DNA of 64,000 nucleotides from NCBI RefSeq assembly GCF_036227565.1, contig NZ_CP109460.1, forward strand, positions 4,526,001 through 4,590,000, in the 5' to 3' direction. The position numbers and the translations under genes are program-made. Shown here piece by piece: positions 25,462 through 36,884 of the stretch. Source of the stretch: Streptomyces sp. NBC_01454. Lineage in GTDB: Bacteria > Actinomycetota > Actinomycetes > Streptomycetales > Streptomycetaceae. The notes under the pieces were generated by a model. The model was given only the letters and a program-made list of their open reading frames with translations, was not told the DNA's origin and did not search any database. Numbering within the stretch: position 1 is the first letter of the stretch; every line of letters starts with the position of its first letter.

Positions 25462-26256
25462 CTACAGGACGCGCACCGCGCCGGTCGGCATGTCGTAGTT
25501 GAGCGGGCGCTCGACGATGCCGGTGCTCGGGTTCTGGGCGCCGATGAAATTGCCGCCACCGACGTAGACACCGACGTGGTAGGCGCTGCCCGCGCTGCCC
25601 CAGTACAGGATGTCGCCGACCTGGAGGTTGTCCAGGCCGACCTGGGTGCCGGCGGTGGACTGGTCCTGCGAGACCCGCGGCAGGTCGACGCCGATCTGGT
25701 TGAACGCGGCCTGGGTCAGGCCGGAGCAGTCGTACGAGGACGGGCCGCTGGAACCCAGCACGTACGCCTTGCCGAGCTGCGCCTTGAGGAAGGCGACAAG
25801 GGTCGCGGAGGAGCCGGTGGCGGTGGACGGGGCGGACAGGGTGGTCCGCTCCGAGGAGCGCGACGCACGGGCCTGCGTGGCCTCCTTGGCCTTGCGGGCC
25901 TCCTCGGCCTTCTTCTTGGCCGCGGCCTTGGCCTTCTTCACGGCCTCGGCCTTGGCCTTCTCCGCGGACTTGGCGGCCTTGGAGAAGGCGTTGTCCTGGA
26001 GTGCCTGACGCTCGTAGTTGAACGCGACCTGTTCAGCGGTGTCGGCGCTCTTCGCGGCGCTGGTGGCCAGCGCCGTCGTGATCGTCGGCATCTCCTGGGT
26101 TTCGGAGACGGGCTTCTCCGCGGCGTTGGCCGGCACGGTGGCGCCGGTGACCGCGAGGGTGAGGAAGCCACCGGTCACTCCGGCACGCAGCGCCCGCGAG
26201 GACGCGGAAGGGCGACGGGGCTTCCGGTGGCTGGGTATGAGTGCGTTCGGGGACAT
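25462..26256 (-). CDS. NlpC/P60 family cell-wall hydrolase with coiled coil
   Basis: A 264-residue exported endopeptidase. The N-terminus is basic and then hydrophobic (signal peptide to about residue 46, VPANAAE). Residues 90-126 are a Lys/Ala/Glu coiled coil (KSAEKAKAEAVKKAKAAAKK). The NlpC/P60 domain fills about 150-264, with Cys177 in SYDCSGLTQAAF and His227 in AYHVGVYVGGG; the third catalytic position is probably Gln241 in IGAQNPSTG. It would cut peptide stems of peptidoglycan. ATG 26256 gives a normal signal peptide, but no ribosome site is evident. The gene is divergent from nuoA, and its leader may contain a structured RNA. Confidence 0.9.
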   Translation of the reverse strand: MSPNALIPSHRKPRRPSASSRALRAGVTGGFLTLAVTGATVPANAAEKPVSETQEMPTITTALATSAAKSADTAEQVAFNYERQALQDNAFSKAAKSAEKAKAEAVKKAKAAAKKKAEEARKAKEATQARASRSSERTTLSAPSTATGSSATLVAFLKAQLGKAYVLGSSGPSSYDCSGLTQAAFNQIGVDLPRVSQDQSTAGTQVGLDNLQVGDILYWGSAGSAYHVGVYVGGGNFIGAQNPSTGIVERPLNYDMPTGAVRVL

Positions 26257-26741
26257 GGCAATAACGGGTATCAGGAGCCGCAGGTTGCTGCCAACAAAGG
26301 TGCAGTGCGCCACACTTGTCGTGTACACGGCGAACAAAGGGGACTTTTTGCTTGCCCGCGGAGCCCCCGGCGGGATGTCCGAATTTCGCGATCATGTTCC
26401 TACGCATGGCATTTGCTGCTCGATGCGGGTTCGGCGGCCGCCTACCAGTTCCCCATCCGCCACGCCAAGGCTTCCCGGGCGTCAAGGACTTAGTGCGTGA
26501 AATAGCGTGGGATAGGTCACTCTTGAGTGTCCGTTATGTTCCCGTGATCTGCCGCCGGCCGTCGCTCGTGAACGGAAGCACGTAGAGACGATCACGGCCG
26601 GGTCACGAGCGGGTCACGTCTACGGGCCGGAGTCCACTAGCAGTTGGCCGCGTCCGGCGCCAATTTGCTCTTAGCGCGCCTCACTTGATATTGGCAACCC
26701 CGCACTGACCAGCGGTAACCCAGGTGAATGTCACCTCTCGT

Positions 26742-26850
26742 GATCACTCGCGTGCTTCACGTATGAAGATCACCGCTCATCCGACTTCATGATCCTTCGC
26801 CGGGTGGTGGAGATCACAAAGGCGTTGGTCATCCCCGTGTCGCAGATCAC
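26742..26850 (+). promoter_or_regulatory. array of four GATCAC motifs upstream of the nuo promoter
   Basis: GATCAC starts at 26742, 26768, 26812 and 26845, the last three each preceded by A (AGATCAC). The last three are 44 and 33 bp apart, close to whole helical turns; the fourth overlaps the expected -35 region. It is a candidate activator-binding array. Confidence 0.4.
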
Positions 26851-26863
26851 AGACCGACGGGCA

Positions 26864-26869
26864 TAAGAT
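26864..26869 (+). promoter_or_regulatory. -10 box of the nuo operon
   Basis: TAAGAT lies about 112 nt before the nuoA start and would start transcription near 26876. Confidence 0.45.
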
Positions 26870-26885
26870 GCAGGCGGCTCGGGCT

Positions 26886-26901
26886 TGTGAACTGCCTCAC
26901 A
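26886..26901. promoter_or_regulatory. Rex operator-like site (ROP) at the nuo promoter
   Basis: TGTGAACTGCCTCACA matches the Streptomyces Rex consensus TGTGAACGCGTTCACA at 12 of 16 positions; all four differences are in the centre. It lies about 10-25 bp after the predicted transcription start, where a bound repressor would block RNA polymerase. Rex senses the NADH/NAD+ ratio and is known to bind upstream of nuo in Streptomyces coelicolor. Confidence 0.75.
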
Positions 26902-26980
26902 TGTGCACGATCTCCACGGGGCGATCAAGGGCCCGAGCGGACCGCCATCCAGTCATCGTCGACTGAAGGGAGCGAGGACG

Positions 26981-27340
26981 GTGAACGCTTACGCGCCCAT
27001 CCTCGTACTGGGAGCCCTCGGGGCAGGCTTTGCGATCTTCTCCGTCGTGATGGCCACCCTCGTCGGGCCCAGGCGTTACAACCGGGCCAAGCTCGAGGCG
27101 TACGAATGCGGAATCGAGCCGACGCCACATCCGTCCGGTGGTGGCCGCTTCCCGATCAAGTACTACCTGACGGCGATGCTCTTCATCGTCTTCGACATCG
27201 AGATCGTCTTCCTCTACCCCTGGGCCGTCAGCTTCGACGCCCTGGGGCTTTTCGGGCTCGTCGAGATGCTCCTCTTCGCGCTCACCGTCTTCGTCGCCTA
27301 CGCCTACGTCTGGCGTCGTGGCGGCCTGGAATGGGACTAG
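26981..27340 (+). CDS. nuoA: NADH-quinone oxidoreductase subunit A
   Basis: A 119-residue membrane subunit with three transmembrane helices. The conserved loop KLEAYECGIEP and the acidic helix AMLFIVFDIEIVFLYPWAV are diagnostic for NuoA, which lines the quinone-entry/proton channel junction of complex I. GTG 26981 is the start, with a GAGG-type site just upstream; the frame opens further left only through the Rex site and leader. It is the first gene of nuoA-N, and nuoB follows after 9 bp. Confidence 0.96.
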   Translation: MNAYAPILVLGALGAGFAIFSVVMATLVGPRRYNRAKLEAYECGIEPTPHPSGGGRFPIKYYLTAMLFIVFDIEIVFLYPWAVSFDALGLFGLVEMLLFALTVFVAYAYVWRRGGLEWD

Positions 27341-27349
27341 GGGGCACAC

Positions 27350-27900
<551 letters not shown>

Positions 27901-27904
<4 letters not shown>

Positions 27905-28704
27905 GTGAGCAGAAGAACCCCGAGGGTTCCGGCGGGCCGGACGGCGAGAACGGCCAGGACGGCCAGGAGGAAGCCGTGCCCGCGCAGCGCGAGGACACCG
28001 GCGAGGTGATCGGCACCCGCCGCGGGATGTTCGGCGCCGACAACGGCGGCGACACCTCCGGGTACGGCGGCCTCGTACGGACCGTCCGGCTGCCCGGCGA
28101 GAGCAGCCGGCCGTACGGCGGACCGGGCGGGCAGGGGGGCACCTCCGAGGGTGGGGGAGGCTACGGAGAGTTCGACGAGATCGCCGACGAACTGGAGGGC
28201 GCCCTCGACGAACAGGGCCTGGTCCCCGGGAACGTCATCGAGAAGACCGTCGTCGACCGCGCGGAGCTGACCTTCCACATCGAGCGCGGCGCGCTGCCGG
28301 CGGTCGCCCGGATCCTGCGCGACGACCCGGCGCTGCGCTTCGAGCTGTGCACGGGCGTGAGCGGGGTGCACTTCCCCGGCGACAAGGGCCGCGAGCTGCA
28401 CGCCGTCTACCACCTGCGCTCGATCACCCACAACCGGCTGATCCGGCTGGAGGTCGGGGTGCCGGACGCCGACCCGCACGTGCCCTCGCTCGTGGACGTC
28501 TATCCGACCAACGACTGGCACGAGCGCGAGACCTACGACTTCTTCGGCATCGTCTTCGACGGCCACCCGGCGCTGACCCGGATCATGATGCCGGACGACT
28601 GGCAGGGCTTCCCGCAGCGCAAGGACTACCCGCTCGGCGGCATTCCCGTCGAGTACAAGGGCGCCCAGATCCCGGCTCCCGACCAGCGGAGGTCGTACAG
28701 CTGA
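27901..28704 (+). CDS. nuoC: NADH-quinone oxidoreductase subunit C
   Basis: A 267-residue 30-kDa subunit. The conserved domain occupies about residues 100-260 and contains [35 protein letters not shown] and [12 protein letters not shown]. The first 85 residues are an extra acidic, Gly-rich region (including [20 protein letters not shown]) not found in compact NuoC proteins; this extension is common in streptomycetes. GTG 27901 overlaps nuoB by 4 bp. It is separate from nuoD, not fused as in E. coli. Confidence 0.95.
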
Positions 28705-30080
28705 TGACTACTGCACCGCACTCGCACTCCTCCGGCAGCCACCGCACGGCGAGCGACTTCGACACCGAGCCGTCGCTCGCCCGGGAGACCACCGAGGGGA
28801 CCGTCTACAACGTCTCCGGTGGGGACTGGGACGAGATCGCGGCTGCCGCCGTGAAGTCCGACGACGAGCGGATCATCGTCAACATGGGGCCGCAGCACCC
28901 CTCCACCCACGGCGTGCTCCGGCTGATCCTGGAGATCGACGGCGAGACCGTCACCGAGGCCCGATGCGGCATCGGCTATCTGCACACCGGCATCGAGAAG
29001 AACCTCGAATTCCGGACCTGGACGCAGGGCACCACCTTCGTCACGCGGATGGATTACCTCACCCCCTTCTTCAACGAGACGGCCTACTGCCTGGCCGTGG
29101 AGAAGCTGCTCGGCATCACCGGCGACATCCCCGACCGGGCCACGGTCATCCGCGTCATGCTGATGGAGCTCAACCGGATCTCCTCCCACCTCGTGGCGAT
29201 TGCCACCGGCGGGATGGAGCTGGGCGCCACCACGATCATGATCTACGGCTTCCGCGACCGTGAGCTCATCCTCGACATCTACGAGCTGATCACCGGCCTG
29301 CGGATGAACCACGCCTACATCCGCCCCGGCGGCCTCGCCCAGGACCTGCCCCCCGGGGCGGTCGACCAGGTACGCGAGTTCGTCAAGAAGATGCGGAAGA
29401 ACATCGGCGAGTACGACAAGCTCGCCACCGGCAACCCCGTCTTCAAGGGCCGGATGGAAGGCATCGGCTATCTCGACCTGGCCGGCTGCATGGCCACCGG
29501 CGCCACCGGGCCCATCGTCCGCGCGGCCGGACTGCCGCACGATCTGCGCAAGACGCAGCCGTACTGCGGTTACGAGGACTACGACTTCGAGGTGCCGACC
29601 GCCGACACCTGCGACTCCTACGGCCGGTTCCTCATCCGGCTGGAGGAGATGCGCCAGTCGCTGCGGATCGTCGAGCAGTGCCTGGACCGGCTGGCGCCCG
29701 GCCCGGTGATGGTCGCGGACAAGAAGATCGCCTGGCCCGCCCAGCTGGCCCTCGGCCCGGACGGCCTCGGCAACTCCCTCGACCACATCAAGAAGATCAT
29801 GGGCACCTCGATGGAGGCCCTGATCCACCACTTCAAGCTGGTGACCGAGGGCTTCCGGGTCCCGCCGGGACAGACGTACGCGGCCGTCGAGTCACCCAAG
29901 GGCGAGCTGGGCGTGCATGCGGTCAGCGACGGCGGCACCCGCCCCTACCGGGTGCACTTCCGCGACCCGTCCTTCACCAATCTCCAGGCCATGGCGGCGA
30001 TGTGCGAGGGCGGCCAGGTCGCCGACGTCATCGTCGCCGTCGCGTCCATCGACCCCGTGATGGGAGGCGTCGACCGGTGA
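28704..30080 (+). CDS. nuoD: NADH-quinone oxidoreductase subunit D
   Basis: A 458-residue 49-kDa subunit that builds the quinone-binding site with NuoB. Typical phrases are [15 protein letters not shown] near residue 58, [10 protein letters not shown] near 90, [11 protein letters not shown] and the C-terminal [16 protein letters not shown] 28704 overlaps the nuoC stop by one base (TGATG). The N-terminal 50 residues are a His/Ser/Thr-rich extension. The stop overlaps the nuoE start (GTGA). Confidence 0.97.
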   Translation: MTTAPHSHSSGSHRTASDFDTEPSLARETTEGTVYNVSGGDWDEIAAAAVKSDDERIIVNMGPQHPSTHGVLRLILEIDGETVTEARCGIGYLHTGIEKNLEFRTWTQGTTFVTRMDYLTPFFNETAYCLAVEKLLGITGDIPDRATVIRVMLMELNRISSHLVAIATGGMELGATTIMIYGFRDRELILDIYELITGLRMNHAYIRPGGLAQDLPPGAVDQVREFVKKMRKNIGEYDKLATGNPVFKGRMEGIGYLDLAGCMATGATGPIVRAAGLPHDLRKTQPYCGYEDYDFEVPTADTCDSYGRFLIRLEEMRQSLRIVEQCLDRLAPGPVMVADKKIAWPAQLALGPDGLGNSLDHIKKIMGTSMEALIHHFKLVTEGFRVPPGQTYAAVESPKGELGVHAVSDGGTRPYRVHFRDPSFTNLQAMAAMCEGGQVADVIVAVASIDPVMGGVDR

Positions 30081-30967
30081 ACCCCACCGAGGCGAACCAC
30101 GACGTGCAGCTGGGAATGCCCGCGCTCCCCGCCCCCGACTACCCGGCGGACGTCCGGGCCCGGCTCGAAGCGGACGCCAAGGAGGTGATCGCCCGCTACC
30201 CCGGCGCGCGCTCGGCGCTGCTGCCGCTGCTGCACCTCGTCCAGGCCGAGGAGGGGCACGTCACCCGCACCGGCATCCGCTTCTGCGCCGAGCTGCTCGA
30301 CCTGACCACCGCCGAGGTCACCGCGGTCTCGACCTTCTACTCCATGTACCGCCGCAAGGCGAGCGGTGACTACCAGGTCGGGGTCTGCACCAACACCCTG
30401 TGCGCGGTGATGGGCGGCGACGCCATCTTCGAGGACCTCAAGGAGCATCTCGGCGTCGGCAACGGCGAGACCACCGAGGACGGCGCCGTCACCCTCGAAC
30501 ACATCGAGTGCAACGCGGCCTGCGACTTCGCCCCGGTCGTGATGGTCAACTGGGAGTTCTTCGACAACCAGACCCCGCAGTCGGCCCGGCAGCTCGTCGA
30601 CGACCTGCGGGCCGGCCGGACCGTCGAGCCCACCCGCGGCGCCCCGCTGTGCACCTTCCAACAGACCGCCCGGATGCTCGCGGGATTCCCCGACGAGCGC
30701 CCCGGAGCCGTCCAGGCCACCGGCGGCGCCGGGCCCGCCTCCCTGATCGGGCTGCGCCTGGCCAAGGGAGAGGTCGCCCCGGGCCACGGCGGCGACACCG
30801 TCATCGCGCCCCGCACCGCGCGGACCGGCACCGACGAGGCGCCCGCCGCCGGCCACGGCGACGGCCAGGCGCCCCCGGGCCACCCCAGTTCGCACGACGC
30901 ACCGCACGAGACCTCGGCCTCCGACGACCACCATCCGGCGGGGCCCGCAGCAGAGGAGGGGGAGTGA
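30077..30967 (+). CDS. nuoE: NADH-quinone oxidoreductase subunit E
   Basis: A 296-residue 24-kDa subunit. The [2Fe-2S] cluster N1a ligands are C104 and C109 (CTNTLC) and C145 and C149 (CNAAC), with the standard spacing. The thioredoxin-like domain ends near 190. About 100 extra residues follow, ending in a His/Pro/Ala-rich low-complexity tail ([20 protein letters not shown]). Compact NuoE proteins are about 160-180 residues, so this is an unusually long version. GTG 30077 overlaps nuoD by 4 bp, and the stop overlaps the nuoF start. Confidence 0.95.
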   Translation: MNPTEANHDVQLGMPALPAPDYPADVRARLEADAKEVIARYPGARSALLPLLHLVQAEEGHVTRTGIRFCAELLDLTTAEVTAVSTFYSMYRRKASGDYQVGVCTNTLCAVMGGDAIFEDLKEHLGVGNGETTEDGAVTLEHIECNAACDFAPVVMVNWEFFDNQTPQSARQLVDDLRAGRTVEPTRGAPLCTFQQTARMLAGFPDERPGAVQATGGAGPASLIGLRLAKGEVAPGHGGDTVIAPRTARTGTDEAPAAGHGDGQAPPGHPSSHDAPHETSASDDHHPAGPAAEEGE

Positions 30968-32349
30968 TGACAGTGGCAGCCGAGCACGGGGGCGCCTCCC
31001 GGTCCGAGGCCGGCGGTGAGGCCGGCCCCGAAAAGCTCCTGACACCGGTCCTGTCCGCCTTCTGGGACCAGCCCGAATCCTGGACGCTGGAGACCTACCG
31101 CCGGCACGAGGGCTACGAGGGCCTGCGCAAGGCGCTCGCGATGCCCCCGGACGACGTCATCGCCTACGTCAAGGACTCCGGGCTGCGCGGCCGCGGCGGC
31201 GCCGGCTTCCCCACCGGGATGAAGTGGCAGTTCATCCCGCAGGGCGACGGCAAACCACACTATCTCGTGGTCAACGCCGACGAGTCGGAGCCGGGGACCT
31301 GCAAGGACATCCCGCTCCTCTTCGCCAACCCGCACTCCCTCATCGAGGGCATCGTGATCGCCTGCCATGCGATCCGGTCGAACCATGCCTTCATCTATCT
31401 GCGCGGTGAGGTCGTCCCCGTCCTGCGCCGGCTGCACGAAGCCGTGCGCGAGGCCTATGCGGCGGGCTTCCTCGGGAAGAACATCCTCGGCTCGGGGCTC
31501 GACCTGGATGTGATCGTGCACGCGGGCGCCGGCGCGTACATCTGCGGTGAGGAAACCGCGCTGCTGGACTCCCTGGAGGGCCGTCGCGGACAGCCCCGGC
31601 TGCGTCCCCCCTTCCCGGCGGTGGCGGGCCTCTACGCCTGCCCCACCGTCGTGAACAACGTCGAGTCCATCGCCTCGGTTCCCGCGATCCTGCACCAGGG
31701 CAAGGACTGGTTCCGCTCGATGGGCAGCGAGAAGTCCCCGGGCTTCACGCTCTACTCGCTCAGCGGCCATGTCGCCCGCCCCGGCCAGTACGAGGCCCCG
31801 CTGGGCATCACGCTGCGCCAGCTGCTGGACATGAGCGGCGGGATGCGCCGCGGCCACCGTCTGAAGTTCTGGACGCCGGGCGGCTCCTCGACCCCGATGT
31901 TCACCGACGAACACCTCGACGTCCCGCTCGACTACGAGGGCGTCGGCGCGGCCGGCTCGATGCTCGGCACCAAGGCGCTGCAGTGCTTCGACGAGACCAC
32001 CTGCGTGGTCCGGGCGGTCACCCGCTGGACCGAGTTCTACGCGCACGAGTCCTGCGGCAAGTGCACGCCCTGCCGCGAAGGCACGTACTGGCTGGTGCAG
32101 TTGCTGCGAGCCATCGAAGAAGGGCGCGGCGGGCTCGATGATCTCGACAAGATCGACGACATCGCCGACAACATCAACGGCAAGTCCTTCTGCGCGCTCG
32201 GCGACGGCGCCGCCTCGCCGATCTTCTCCTCGCTGAAGTTCTTCCGCGAGGAGTACGAGCAGCACATCACCGGCAAGGGCTGCCCCTTCGACCCCGCCAA
32301 GTCGACCCTCTGGGGCGACAACGACGCTCACCTGGGGGTGAATGCATGA
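30967..32349 (+). CDS. nuoF: NADH-quinone oxidoreductase subunit F
   Basis: A 460-residue 51-kDa subunit that binds NADH and FMN and carries cluster N3. The FMN/NADH motifs are [16 protein letters not shown] near residue 72 and [19 protein letters not shown] near 186. The N3 ligands appear in [15 protein letters not shown], with the fourth Cys in [12 protein letters not shown] 30967 overlaps the nuoE stop by one base. It starts with about 20 extra residues before the conserved domain. The stop overlaps the nuoG start (ATGA). Confidence 0.97.
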   Translation: MTVAAEHGGASRSEAGGEAGPEKLLTPVLSAFWDQPESWTLETYRRHEGYEGLRKALAMPPDDVIAYVKDSGLRGRGGAGFPTGMKWQFIPQGDGKPHYLVVNADESEPGTCKDIPLLFANPHSLIEGIVIACHAIRSNHAFIYLRGEVVPVLRRLHEAVREAYAAGFLGKNILGSGLDLDVIVHAGAGAYICGEETALLDSLEGRRGQPRLRPPFPAVAGLYACPTVVNNVESIASVPAILHQGKDWFRSMGSEKSPGFTLYSLSGHVARPGQYEAPLGITLRQLLDMSGGMRRGHRLKFWTPGGSSTPMFTDEHLDVPLDYEGVGAAGSMLGTKALQCFDETTCVVRAVTRWTEFYAHESCGKCTPCREGTYWLVQLLRAIEEGRGGLDDLDKIDDIADNINGKSFCALGDGAASPIFSSLKFFREEYEQHITGKGCPFDPAKSTLWGDNDAHLGVNA

Positions 32350-34922
32350 CCGTCACCACACCGGGACCGAACAGCGGCTCGGCCGCGGGCCCCACCGGAG
32401 GCGGCGAGGCGGCGATCCCGCCGGAGGACCTCGTCACCCTGACGATCGACGGCATCGAGATCTCCGTCCCCAAGGGGACGCTGGTCATCCGTGCCGCCGA
32501 GCTCCTCGGCATCGAGATCCCGCGCTTCTGCGACCACCCGCTGCTGGACCCGGCGGGCGCCTGCCGGCAGTGCATCGTCGAGGTCGAGGGCCAGCGCAAG
32601 CCGATGGCCTCCTGCACCATCACCTGCACCGACGGCATGGTCGTCAAGTCGCAGCTCACCTCGCCGGTGGCGGAGAAGGCCCAGCGCGGCGTGATGGAGC
32701 TGCTGCTGATCAACCACCCGCTGGACTGCCCGGTCTGCGACAAGGGCGGCGAGTGCCCGCTGCAGAACCAGGCGATGCAGGTCGGCGACCCGGAGTCGCG
32801 CTTCGAGGGCAAGAAACGCACCTTCGCCAAGCCGGTGCCGATCTCCACGCAGGTGCTGCTGGACCGCGAGCGGTGCGTGCTGTGCGCGCGCTGCACCCGC
32901 TTCAGCAACCAGATCGCCGGCGACCCGATGATCGAGCTGCTCGAGCGCGGCGCCCTTCAGCAGGTAGGTACGGGGGAGGGCGACCCCTTCGAGTCGTACT
33001 TCTCCGGCAACACCATCCAGATCTGCCCGGTCGGCGCGCTCACCTCCGCCGCGTACCGCTTCCGTTCCCGCCCCTTCGACCTGGTCTCCTCGCCGTCGGT
33101 GTGCGAGCACTGCGCGGGCGGCTGCGCGACGCGTACGGACCACCGGCGCGGCAAGGTCCTGCGGCGGCTGGCGGCCAACGACCCCGAGGTCAACGAGGAG
33201 TGGATCTGCGACAAGGGGCGGTTCGCCTTCCGGTACGCCCAGCAGCGCGACCGGCTGGAGCACCCCCTGGTGCGCAACCGGGAGTCCGGTGAACTGGAGC
33301 CGGCGAGCTGGCCGGCCGCCCTGGAGGCGGCGGCCCGCGGGCTGTCGGCGGCCAGGGGCCGTACCGGCGTGCTGACCGGCGGCCGGCTGACCGTCGAGGA
33401 CGCCTACGCCTACGCCAAGTTCGCCCGGGTCGCGCTGGACACCCACGACATCGACTTCCGGGCCCGGGCGCACAGCGCCGAGGAGGCGGACTTCCTGGCC
33501 GCCCGGGTCGCCGGCCGCGGCCGCGACCTGGACGACGGGCGCACCACCCGTGGGCCGGGCGGCGGGGCAGTCGTCACCTACACCGCGCTGGAGAAGGCAC
33601 CGGCCGTCCTGCTGGCCGGCATCGAGGCCGAGGAGGAGGCGCCCGGTGTCTTCCTGCGGCTGCGCAAGGCCCACCGCAAGAGCGGACAGCGCACCTTCGG
33701 GCTGGCGAGTTACGCCTCCCGCGGCCTGATCAAGGCCGGCGGCACGCTGCTGCCGGCCGCGCCCGGCACCGAGACCGAGTGGCTGACGGCGCTCTCCCAG
33801 GAGGGGCTCGCGGGCGGGGCCGGTCTGGACGGCGAGGGGCGGGCCGCGGCCGAGGCGCTGCGCGCGGACGGCGCGGTGATCGTCGTCGGCGAACGGCTGG
33901 CGGCGGTGCCCGGCGCGCTGACCGCCGCGGTCCGCGCCGCCACCGCCACCGGCGCCCAGCTGGTGTGGATCCCGCGGCGGGCCGGTGAACGCGGCGCCGT
34001 CGAGGCCGGTGCGCTGCCCGGTCTGCTGCCCGGCGGCCGGCCGGCCACCGACCCGCGGGCCCGCGACGAGGTCGCCGCCGCCTGGGGCGTGGCCGCGCTG
34101 CCGCACCGGCACGGCCGGGACACCGGCCAGATCATCGAGGCCGCGGCGACCGGGGAGCTCGGTGCGCTGCTGGTCGGCGGCGTCGAGGTGGCGGACCTGC
34201 CGGACCCGGCCCGTGCGCTGACCGCCCTGGAGGCCGTCGGCTTCCTGGTCAGCCTGGAGCTGCGGCCCTCGCAGGTCACCGAGCGGGCGGATGTGGTCCT
34301 GCCGGTGGCGGCCGTCGTGGAGAAGTCCGGCACGTTCCTCAACTGGGAGGGCCGGGCCCGGCTGTTCGAGGCGGCGCTCAAGCCGGACCAGATGACCCGA
34401 CGGCAGTCGCAGCCCGACTCCCGGGTGCTGGACATGCTCGCCGACGCCATGGACGTCCATCTCGGGCTGCCGGACATCCGCTCCGTGCGGCGCGAACTGG
34501 ACCGGCTCGGCGGCTGGGACGGCCCGTATGCCGGGGAGCCGGCGGAGACCGGGCGGGCGCTGCCCCGGCCGGACAGCGGCGAGGCCGTCCTCGCCGGCCA
34601 CCGGCTCCTGCTGGACCAGGGGCTGCTCCAGGAAGGCGACGAGGCGCTGGCCGGTACCCGCCATGCCGCCCTCGCCCGGCTGTCGCGGGCCACCGCGCAG
34701 GAGACCGGGGTCAAGGACGGTGACCTGCTGGCGGTGACCGGACCGGCCGGTTCGGTGTGGCTGCCGCTCCAGGTCACGCCGATGCCCGACCGGGTGGTGT
34801 GGCTGCCGCTGAATTCCACGGGCGGTGGCGTCGCCGCCGATATCGGGGCGCTCCCCGGTGACCTGGTGAAGATCTCCGCGGCCCCGGGCCTGCCGGAGCC
34901 GGCCGAGGAGGTGGACGCATGA
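32346..34922 (+). CDS. nuoG: NADH-quinone oxidoreductase subunit G
   Basis: An 858-residue subunit carrying several Fe-S clusters. The N-terminal ferredoxin domain has [15 protein letters not shown]. The middle clusters are [16 protein letters not shown] and [17 protein letters not shown]. Next comes CEHCAGGC with a later C in EWICDKG, a complete ligand set for the extra cluster N7 that many organisms lack. Residues from about 290 are a molybdopterin-oxidoreductase-like fold without cofactor motifs. ATG 32346 overlaps nuoF by 4 bp. Confidence 0.95.
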   Translation: MTVTTPGPNSGSAAGPTGGGEAAIPPEDLVTLTIDGIEISVPKGTLVIRAAELLGIEIPRFCDHPLLDPAGACRQCIVEVEGQRKPMASCTITCTDGMVVKSQLTSPVAEKAQRGVMELLLINHPLDCPVCDKGGECPLQNQAMQVGDPESRFEGKKRTFAKPVPISTQVLLDRERCVLCARCTRFSNQIAGDPMIELLERGALQQVGTGEGDPFESYFSGNTIQICPVGALTSAAYRFRSRPFDLVSSPSVCEHCAGGCATRTDHRRGKVLRRLAANDPEVNEEWICDKGRFAFRYAQQRDRLEHPLVRNRESGELEPASWPAALEAAARGLSAARGRTGVLTGGRLTVEDAYAYAKFARVALDTHDIDFRARAHSAEEADFLAARVAGRGRDLDDGRTTRGPGGGAVVTYTALEKAPAVLLAGIEAEEEAPGVFLRLRKAHRKSGQRTFGLASYASRGLIKAGGTLLPAAPGTETEWLTALSQEGLAGGAGLDGEGRAAAEALRADGAVIVVGERLAAVPGALTAAVRAATATGAQLVWIPRRAGERGAVEAGALPGLLPGGRPATDPRARDEVAAAWGVAALPHRHGRDTGQIIEAAATGELGALLVGGVEVADLPDPARALTALEAVGFLVSLELRPSQVTERADVVLPVAAVVEKSGTFLNWEGRARLFEAALKPDQMTRRQSQPDSRVLDMLADAMDVHLGLPDIRSVRRELDRLGGWDGPYAGEPAETGRALPRPDSGEAVLAGHRLLLDQGLLQEGDEALAGTRHAALARLSRATAQETGVKDGDLLAVTGPAGSVWLPLQVTPMPDRVVWLPLNSTGGGVAADIGALPGDLVKISAAPGLPEPAEEVDA

Positions 34923-36307
34923 TGCAGCAGCTCGATCAACTCGCCGCCGGCAGCGCGCTGGCCCGGGAAGACCTGTCGATGTTCGGCCACGACCCGTGGT
35001 GGCTCGTCGTCATCAAGGCGGTCTTCTGCTTCGCCTTCCTGATGCTGACGGTGCTGTTCTCGATCGTCTGGGAACGCAAGGTCGTCGCCTGGATGCAGCT
35101 GCGCATCGGCCCCAACCGGCACGGTCCCTGGGGCATGCTCCAGTCCCTCGCCGACGGCATCAAGCTGATGCTGAAGGAGGACCTGGTCGTCAAGCGGGCC
35201 GACAAGGTGGTCTATGTTCTCGCGCCGGTCGTGGCGGCCATCCCGGCCTTCATGGCGATCGCGGTGATCCCCTTCGGCCCGGCGGGCAACGAGATCTCGA
35301 TCTTCGGGGTCCGCACCCCGATGCAGCTGACCGACCTGCCGATCGGCATCCTCTACATCCTGGCCACGGCCTCGGTCGGCATCTACGGCATCGTGCTGGC
35401 CGGCTGGTCCTCCGGCTCGACCTATCCGCTGCTGGGCGGGCTGCGCTCGTGCGCGCAGATGATCTCGTACGAGATCGCGATGGGGATGTCGTTCGCGGCG
35501 GTGTTCCTCTACTCCGGGTCGATGTCGACGTCGACCATCGTGGAGTCGCAGCACAACCGGTGGTACGTCCTGCTGCTGCCGGTGTCCTTCATCATCTACA
35601 TCGTCGCGATGGTGGGCGAGACCAACCGCGCGCCGTTCGACATGCCGGAGTCCGAGGGCGACCTCGTCGGCGGCTTCAACACCGAGTACTCGTCGATCAA
35701 GTTCGCGATGTTCATGCTCGCCGAGTACGTCAACATGGTCACCGTCTCGGCGGTCGCGATCACCCTCTTCCTGGGCGGCTGGCGGGCTCCCTGGCCCCTC
35801 TCCACCTTCTGGGAGGGCGCCAACCACGGCTGGTGGCCGCTGCTCTGGTTCACCCTCAAGGTGCAGCTGCTGCTGTTCTTCTTCATCTGGCTGCGCGGCA
35901 CCCTTCCCCGGGTGCGCTACGACCAGTTCATGAAGCTGGGCTGGAAGGTCCTCATCCCGGTCTCGCTGGTCTGGCTGATGCTGGTCGCCACCGTCCGGGC
36001 GCTGAAGAACGAGGGCTACAACTTCTCCCAGATCGTGCTGTACGTCGCCGGCGGCGCCATCGCGCTGCTGCTGATCTCCCTGCTCGTCGACTTCTTCCGG
36101 CGCGGTGAGGCGGCGGAGGAGACCGACGGCGACGGGGCCTTCGACCCGATGGCCGGCGGTTTCCCGGTCCCGCCGCTGCCGGGGCAGCAGCTGCCACCGG
36201 TGCCCCGCCGACGGCCGCGCGGCGACAGAGAGTTGATTGTCAGTGGCGGGGTGGACACTGTCAGTGACGGAAACGCACACGACGGAAAGGGGGGCGACGG
36301 TGCCTGA
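34919..36307 (+). CDS. nuoH: NADH-quinone oxidoreductase subunit H
   Basis: A 462-residue membrane subunit at the junction of the two arms. About eight helices are visible with the family phrases [40 protein letters not shown] and [17 protein letters not shown]. The last 75 residues, from about [13 protein letters not shown] on, are a soluble Pro/Gly-rich tail absent from the 325-residue E. coli protein. ATG 34919 overlaps the nuoG stop. The stop lies inside the start of nuoI (8-bp overlap). Confidence 0.96.
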   Translation: MMQQLDQLAAGSALAREDLSMFGHDPWWLVVIKAVFCFAFLMLTVLFSIVWERKVVAWMQLRIGPNRHGPWGMLQSLADGIKLMLKEDLVVKRADKVVYVLAPVVAAIPAFMAIAVIPFGPAGNEISIFGVRTPMQLTDLPIGILYILATASVGIYGIVLAGWSSGSTYPLLGGLRSCAQMISYEIAMGMSFAAVFLYSGSMSTSTIVESQHNRWYVLLLPVSFIIYIVAMVGETNRAPFDMPESEGDLVGGFNTEYSSIKFAMFMLAEYVNMVTVSAVAITLFLGGWRAPWPLSTFWEGANHGWWPLLWFTLKVQLLLFFFIWLRGTLPRVRYDQFMKLGWKVLIPVSLVWLMLVATVRALKNEGYNFSQIVLYVAGGAIALLLISLLVDFFRRGEAAEETDGDGAFDPMAGGFPVPPLPGQQLPPVPRRRPRGDRELIVSGGVDTVSDGNAHDGKGGDGA

Positions 36308-36884
36308 GTTCCAGAACCCCGTGGCCGGCTTCGGCGTGACCTTCAAGGCCATGTTCAAGAAGCGGCTGACCGAGCAGTATCCGGAGGAGAAGAAGCCGAC
36401 GGCGCCGCGCTTCCACGGCCGCCACCAGCTCAACCGCCATCCGGACGGGCTGGAGAAGTGCATCGGCTGCGAGCTGTGCGCCTGGGCCTGCCCGGCGGAC
36501 GCGATCTATGTCGAGGGCGCGGACAACACCGACGAGGAGCGCTACTCCCCGGGCGAGCGCTACGGCCGCGTCTACCAGATCAACTATCTGCGCTGCATCC
36601 TGTGCGGCCTGTGCGTGGAGGCCTGCCCGACCCGCGCACTGACCATGACCAACGAGTACGAACTCGCCGACCGGACCCGCGCCTCGCTCATCTACACCAA
36701 GGAGGAGCTGCTCGCGGGCCTGGAGGACACGATGGTCGACACCCCGCATGCGATCTACCCCGGCATGACGGAGAAGGACTACTACAAGGGCCTGGTGACC
36801 GAGGCCGCGCCGGGGGCGGTCCGTCAGGTCGCCCACTCCCAGGGCGAGAGGCCGGAGTCCGAGGGCAAGGGGGCGACGGCATGA
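36300..36884 (+). CDS. nuoI: NADH-quinone oxidoreductase subunit I
   Basis: A 194-residue 2x[4Fe-4S] ferredoxin-like subunit with clusters N6a and N6b. Ligands are C54, C57, C60 and C64 ([16 protein letters not shown]) and C99, C102, C105 and C109 ([16 protein letters not shown]). GTG 36300 lies within the last codons of nuoH and has an AAAGGGGGG site; an in-frame GTG/ATG region to 36237 would add 21 residues without similarity. The C-terminus is a short charged tail. The stop overlaps the nuoJ start. Confidence 0.96.
   Translation: MPEFQNPVAGFGVTFKAMFKKRLTEQYPEEKKPTAPRFHGRHQLNRHPDGLEKCIGCELCAWACPADAIYVEGADNTDEERYSPGERYGRVYQINYLRCILCGLCVEACPTRALTMTNEYELADRTRASLIYTKEELLAGLEDTMVDTPHAIYPGMTEKDYYKGLVTEAAPGAVRQVAHSQGERPESEGKGATA

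Larger units (their letters stand above)
26257..26980. other. 724-bp divergent control region between the P60 gene and nuoA
   Basis: The left part (about 26290-26480) is the P60 leader. On the minus strand it includes GGGGAACTGG and CCGCCGAACCCG, phrases loosely like parts of ydaO-type leaders, but other conserved parts are not seen. The right part holds the nuo promoter elements: four GATCAC motifs, a TAAGAT -10 box and a Rex-like site. No coding frame is credible. Confidence 0.55.

Noticed and set aside
33710..36463. 917-codon minus-strand frame over nuoG-nuoH-nuoI
   Set aside because: Complementary to the continuous nuo operon; composition is that of antisense GC-rich codons.
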